Below are positions 5,610 through 7,385 of a DNA stretch of 7,385 bases, one piece after another. Position 1 is the stretch's first letter. The number at the start of each line of letters is the position of its first letter. The stretch is from the NCBI GenBank assembly GCA_019309245.1, contig JAFDGP010000229.1:1-7385 (forward strand), read 5' to 3'. The position numbers and the translations under genes are program-made. Below the pieces are notes generated by a model that saw only the letters and a program-made list of their open reading frames with translations, did not search any database and was not told the DNA's origin. Source of the stretch: Deltaproteobacteria bacterium (GTDB taxonomy: Bacteria; Desulfobacterota; Desulfobacteria; Desulfobacterales; C00003060).

Positions 5610-7043
5610 ATGGCATCTTCTCGTAGAAATATAACGACCTCCTTAATGCTCGTGCTGTACTCTCTGTTAGTCCCAAGCACGGGCTATGCAGGGATATCCG
5701 TCTCGCTCACGCTGGACAGGGCCCAAGCCACAACCGCTGATTCCGTTACCCTGGTGGTCAGCGTCTCCGGGGCCCGGAAGAGCGATGTGGAGCCTGCCAT
5801 CAAAAATCTTTCAAATTTTTATGTATCCTCCGGCGGCACGGCAAGCCGTATTCAAATCATCAACGGCCGCATGGATGCGGCTGTGGACTTTACTTATTTC
5901 CTTCAGCCCAAACGCACCGGCGCCTTTACAATCGGGCCCGCCACAGTGGTTCTGGACGGACGCACTTATACCAGCAACACGGTTGCACTTCGGGTCAGCC
6001 GACAGAATGACTCCCGGCAACAGGACAAGGGCCCTGTCTTCCTGGAGACCTCCCTTTCTTCGCACAAGGCCTATGTCGAACAACAGGTTATTTACACATT
6101 GAGGCTGTTCCGCCGGGTCAAGGTCTCCGATATCTCGCTCAATCTGCCTGACACCGAAGGCCTGACCTTCAAAAAACTTGGGGAGGCCTCGGGATACCGG
6201 AGTATGCGTCAGGGACGGCTTTATCAGGTACTGGAAGTACGTTATGCGGTCATTCCCACCCGGCCCGGCGAAAAAGTGGTTGGGCCGACCACCATGGCCA
6301 TGACCGTCTATGAACCGACAAGCCGAAGACACCGCAGTCTTTTCGGGGATCCTTTTTTTGATGATCCTTTTTTTTCGATGTCAACGGGACGGCCGATTAC
6401 CGTATCGGGTGAGCCCTTGAAGCTTGAGGTGCGCCCCTTGCCTGCCGCCGGAAGACCTGATGATTTCAGCGGCCTGGTGGGCACGTTTCGAATCAACGCC
6501 ACATTGGCGCCATTGGAAGTCAAGGCAGGAGAATCCGCAACGCTTACCGTTCGGGTAAGCGGGAACGGCAACGTGAGTCGCATTCCGAATCTTCATCTTC
6601 CGGAAACGCCCGACCTTAAGGTATACGCCGATGAACCGGTGCTTGAAGTCAAGCCGGATAAAGATGGCATGGGGGGCTCAAAGACCATGAAATGGGCGCT
6701 GGTGCCTGAAAAGGCCGGGACGTATCAGATCGCCTCCCTCGGATTAAGCTTCTTTGATACCGCAAGCGAGTCATACCGGCGGCTCAAGACTGTCTCGTTT
6801 TCACTTTCGGTGCGACCGGGAGCGGAAAAGCCCGAGCGCCAGCCTGTAAAGACGTGCCTATCCATACTTCCGTGTCCGGGTTGCATCCGGCCGGGCAAAT
6901 GCCCCCTGAGGGTCGCGCGCTGTGGGCGATTTTATTGGGGCCCTGGTTGTTGTACGGCCTCGGCTTTCTCGGGGTTCGATTCGGAAAGCGGTCTCGAAAC
7001 ACACAAGCTGCCGCGCGGGCTAAAAAAGCGGCGCGGGTGCTGA
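5610..7043 (+). CDS. batD: BatD, N-terminal exported part (frame broken near 6850)
   Basis: This is the first frame of BatD, a large exported protein of beta-sandwich domains. A signal peptide occupies residues 1-28 (SRR, hydrophobic LMLVLYSLLV, likely cleavage after GYA). Domain 1 (about 29-129) has the BatD hallmarks SVSLTLDRAQATTADSVTL, a GGTASRIQIINGRM segment, FTYFLQPKRTGAFTIGPATV and TYTSNTVALRV. A second region (about 140-275) includes LFRRVKVSDISL and a repeated DPFFDDPFF stretch (247-255). A third beta-rich region runs from about 288 to 408. After QPVK (about 6851) the sequence changes to an unrelated Cys-rich tail ending at 7043, while the true continuation lies in another frame. 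ATG 5610 is the first in-frame ATG, but its nearest purine run, GGGG, is only one base away, so the start is uncertain; 5646 would give a signal peptide without positive charge. Confidence 0.87.
   Translation: MASSRRNITTSLMLVLYSLLVPSTGYAGISVSLTLDRAQATTADSVTLVVSVSGARKSDVEPAIKNLSNFYVSSGGTASRIQIINGRMDAAVDFTYFLQPKRTGAFTIGPATVVLDGRTYTSNTVALRVSRQNDSRQQDKGPVFLETSLSSHKAYVEQQVIYTLRLFRRVKVSDISLNLPDTEGLTFKKLGEASGYRSMRQGRLYQVLEVRYAVIPTRPGEKVVGPTTMAMTVYEPTSRRHRSLFGDPFFDDPFFSMSTGRPITVSGEPLKLEVRPLPAAGRPDDFSGLVGTFRINATLAPLEVKAGESATLTVRVSGNGNVSRIPNLHLPETPDLKVYADEPVLEVKPDKDGMGGSKTMKWALVPEKAGTYQIASLGLSFFDTASESYRRLKTVSFSLSVRPGAEKPERQPVKTCLSILPCPGCIRPGKCPLRVARCGRFYWGPGCCTASAFSGFDSESGLETHKLPRGLKKRRGC
6348..6375 (+). 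repeat. Short tandem-like repeat with T7 and T8 runs in batD
   Basis: GATCCTTTTTTT occurs at 6348-6359 and again at 6363-6374, with a 15-base period; the T runs are seven and eight bases long. It encodes DPFF-D-DPFF. The batD frame is intact across both runs, so neither explains the frame break 470 bases downstream. Aromatic and acidic wording of this kind is familiar in BatD proteins, so coding constraint may explain the repeat. Confidence 0.8.
6846..6857 (+). other. Frame break inside batD
   Basis: BatD-like coding moves from the frame ending ERQPVK to the frame encoding DVPIHTSVSGLHP. The change is a net loss of one base modulo 3. In BatD relatives a D-I-x-P-I-x-T type motif precedes the membrane segment; here DVPIHT appears one residue short. 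A single missing base, for example turning an original CTGCCT after ACG into TGCCT, would explain it. Only an AAA run is present and no canonical slippery heptamer. Confidence 0.82.
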
Positions 7044-7324
7044 TCAAGCAAAGCCGGCGTGATGAGCTTACGGCAAGCGATTTCCTGCAGGCCGCCAGAC
7101 AATATGTCAATGACCGGTTCGGTCTGGCCCTCGGCTCGCTCACCGCGCACGAGGCGGCACAGATTCTCATATCTCGCGGAGTAAGCCGTGATACGGCCGA
7201 TGGGTTCAAAGGGCTTTTGCAAGACGCAGAAGACGCCATCTATACAGGCAAGGGCGGACAGCGCTTCGAGGCTTCGGCTCAGGTCGCTATGGTCGTAAAC
7301 GCGCTGGAAAAGGAGATCCGGTGA
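6854..7324 (+). CDS. batD: BatD, C-terminal part: membrane segment and cytoplasmic tail
   Basis: This frame continues BatD after the break; the GTG at 6854 is simply an internal Val codon and has no binding site, so independent translation is unlikely. The sequence PIHTSVSGLHP leads into a membrane segment at about 6917-6979 (ALWAILLGPWLLYGLGFLGVRF), then a basic stop-transfer stretch (GKRSRN). A roughly 110-residue cytoplasmic helical domain follows (SDFLQAARQYVNDRFGL, SLTAHEAAQILISRGV, LLQDAEDAIYTG). This layout of membrane segment plus helical tail with a YxxDRFGL motif is usual for the BatD C-terminus and resembles the tail of the BatD-like protein at 1726-2703. With the upstream part, the repaired protein would be about 570 residues, a normal BatD length. 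The stop TGA overlaps the next GTG start. Confidence 0.85.
   Translation: MPIHTSVSGLHPAGQMPPEGRALWAILLGPWLLYGLGFLGVRFGKRSRNTQAAARAKKAARVLIKQSRRDELTASDFLQAARQYVNDRFGLALGSLTAHEAAQILISRGVSRDTADGFKGLLQDAEDAIYTGKGGQRFEASAQVAMVVNALEKEIR
7311..7315 (+). promoter_or_regulatory. AGGAG ribosome binding site deciding a GTG start
   Basis: AGGAG sits five bases before GTG at 7321, inside the end of batD. Together with the GTGA overlap it fixes the start of the downstream gene. Confidence 0.75.
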
Positions 7325-7385
7325 CCAGGCGCCACTTGAAAATCTCTACAGTATGGCTCATGCCGCTGCTCCTGGCCTTTTCCTC
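7321..7385 (+). CDS. Exported protein, N-terminal signal peptide only (3' partial)
   Basis: Only 21 codons are in the window. They read (M)TRRHLKISTVWLMPLLLAFS: a basic start followed by a hydrophobic core, which is a typical signal peptide. The GTG start overlaps the batD TGA as GTGA and has a strong AGGAG five bases upstream, so the gene is part of the same operon and likely translationally coupled. In other Bat operons the gene after batD is often batE, a TPR plus SH3 protein; that identity is inferred from position alone and nothing in these residues proves it. Confidence 0.75.
   Translation, partial: MTRRHLKISTVWLMPLLLAFS

Noticed and set aside
4388..6857. Classical programmed -1 frameshifting at the two breaks
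   Set aside because: The sense of the shift would fit -1, but neither site has an X XXY YYZ slippery heptamer or an obvious downstream stem. It is kept only as a weak alternative.
6852..7043. Cys-rich C-terminal domain of BatD (frame continuing to 7043)
   Set aside because: The Cys-rich tail is the out-of-frame reading of the conserved membrane segment and helical tail, so it is an artefact of the break and not a domain.
6784..7239. Minus-strand open frame of 151 codons over the end of batD
   Set aside because: It is opposite clear BatD coding in both frames, and no binding site or domain supports it.
1..7385. A new defence or secretion system
   Set aside because: Gene order and motifs match the known MoxR-DUF58-BatABCD arrangement; nothing in the window adds an unfamiliar enzyme or module.

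Overview
The window is one continuous plus-strand operon of the Bat (Bacteroides aerotolerance) type. Gene order is MoxR AAA+ ATPase (5' end cut off), DUF58 protein, small BatD-like membrane protein, BatA (VWA), BatB (VWA) fused to BatC (TPR), BatD, and the first 65 bases of another exported protein. The genes are packed tightly: two are separated by no bases, two overlap as ATGA, one overlaps as GTGA, and the longest gap is 38 bases. No promoter, terminator, RNA gene, mobile element or CRISPR array is visible. Codon use and composition look uniform and moderately GC-rich. From gene order, the BatB-BatC fusion and protein wording, I infer a Gram-negative bacterium, most likely Desulfobacterota (Deltaproteobacteria). 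No phylogenetic marker is present to prove this.

Positions 1-2703 hold the cytoplasmic part of the system (MoxR ATPase and DUF58 protein) plus a single-pass membrane protein with an outer beta-rich domain and an inner helical domain. Positions 2700-5571 hold the two VWA proteins. Both have intact MIDAS metal-binding motifs and a topology that puts the VWA domain in the periplasm. The second continues through two more membrane segments into a periplasmic TPR domain. Positions 5610-7324 hold BatD, a large exported protein with beta-sandwich domains, one membrane segment and a short cytoplasmic tail. In the usual model the MoxR ATPase remodels or activates the VWA proteins, while BatC and BatD form or scaffold an envelope complex. 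The biochemical function of the system is not established; it has been linked to oxygen and stress tolerance.

The main oddity is that two genes are split by frame breaks. The BatB-BatC fusion changes frame between about 4388 and 4402, and BatD changes frame between about 6846 and 6857. Both breaks have the same sense (net loss of one base modulo 3), each would be repaired by one added base, and each separates the periplasmic domain from its C-terminal membrane anchor. They may be real inactivating mutations or sequence errors; the sequence alone cannot decide. The start of BatD is also unusual: the only well-spaced ribosome binding site points to a TTG in another frame and is overlapped by a perfect hairpin. 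I see a known operon family in damaged or error-bearing form, not a new system.
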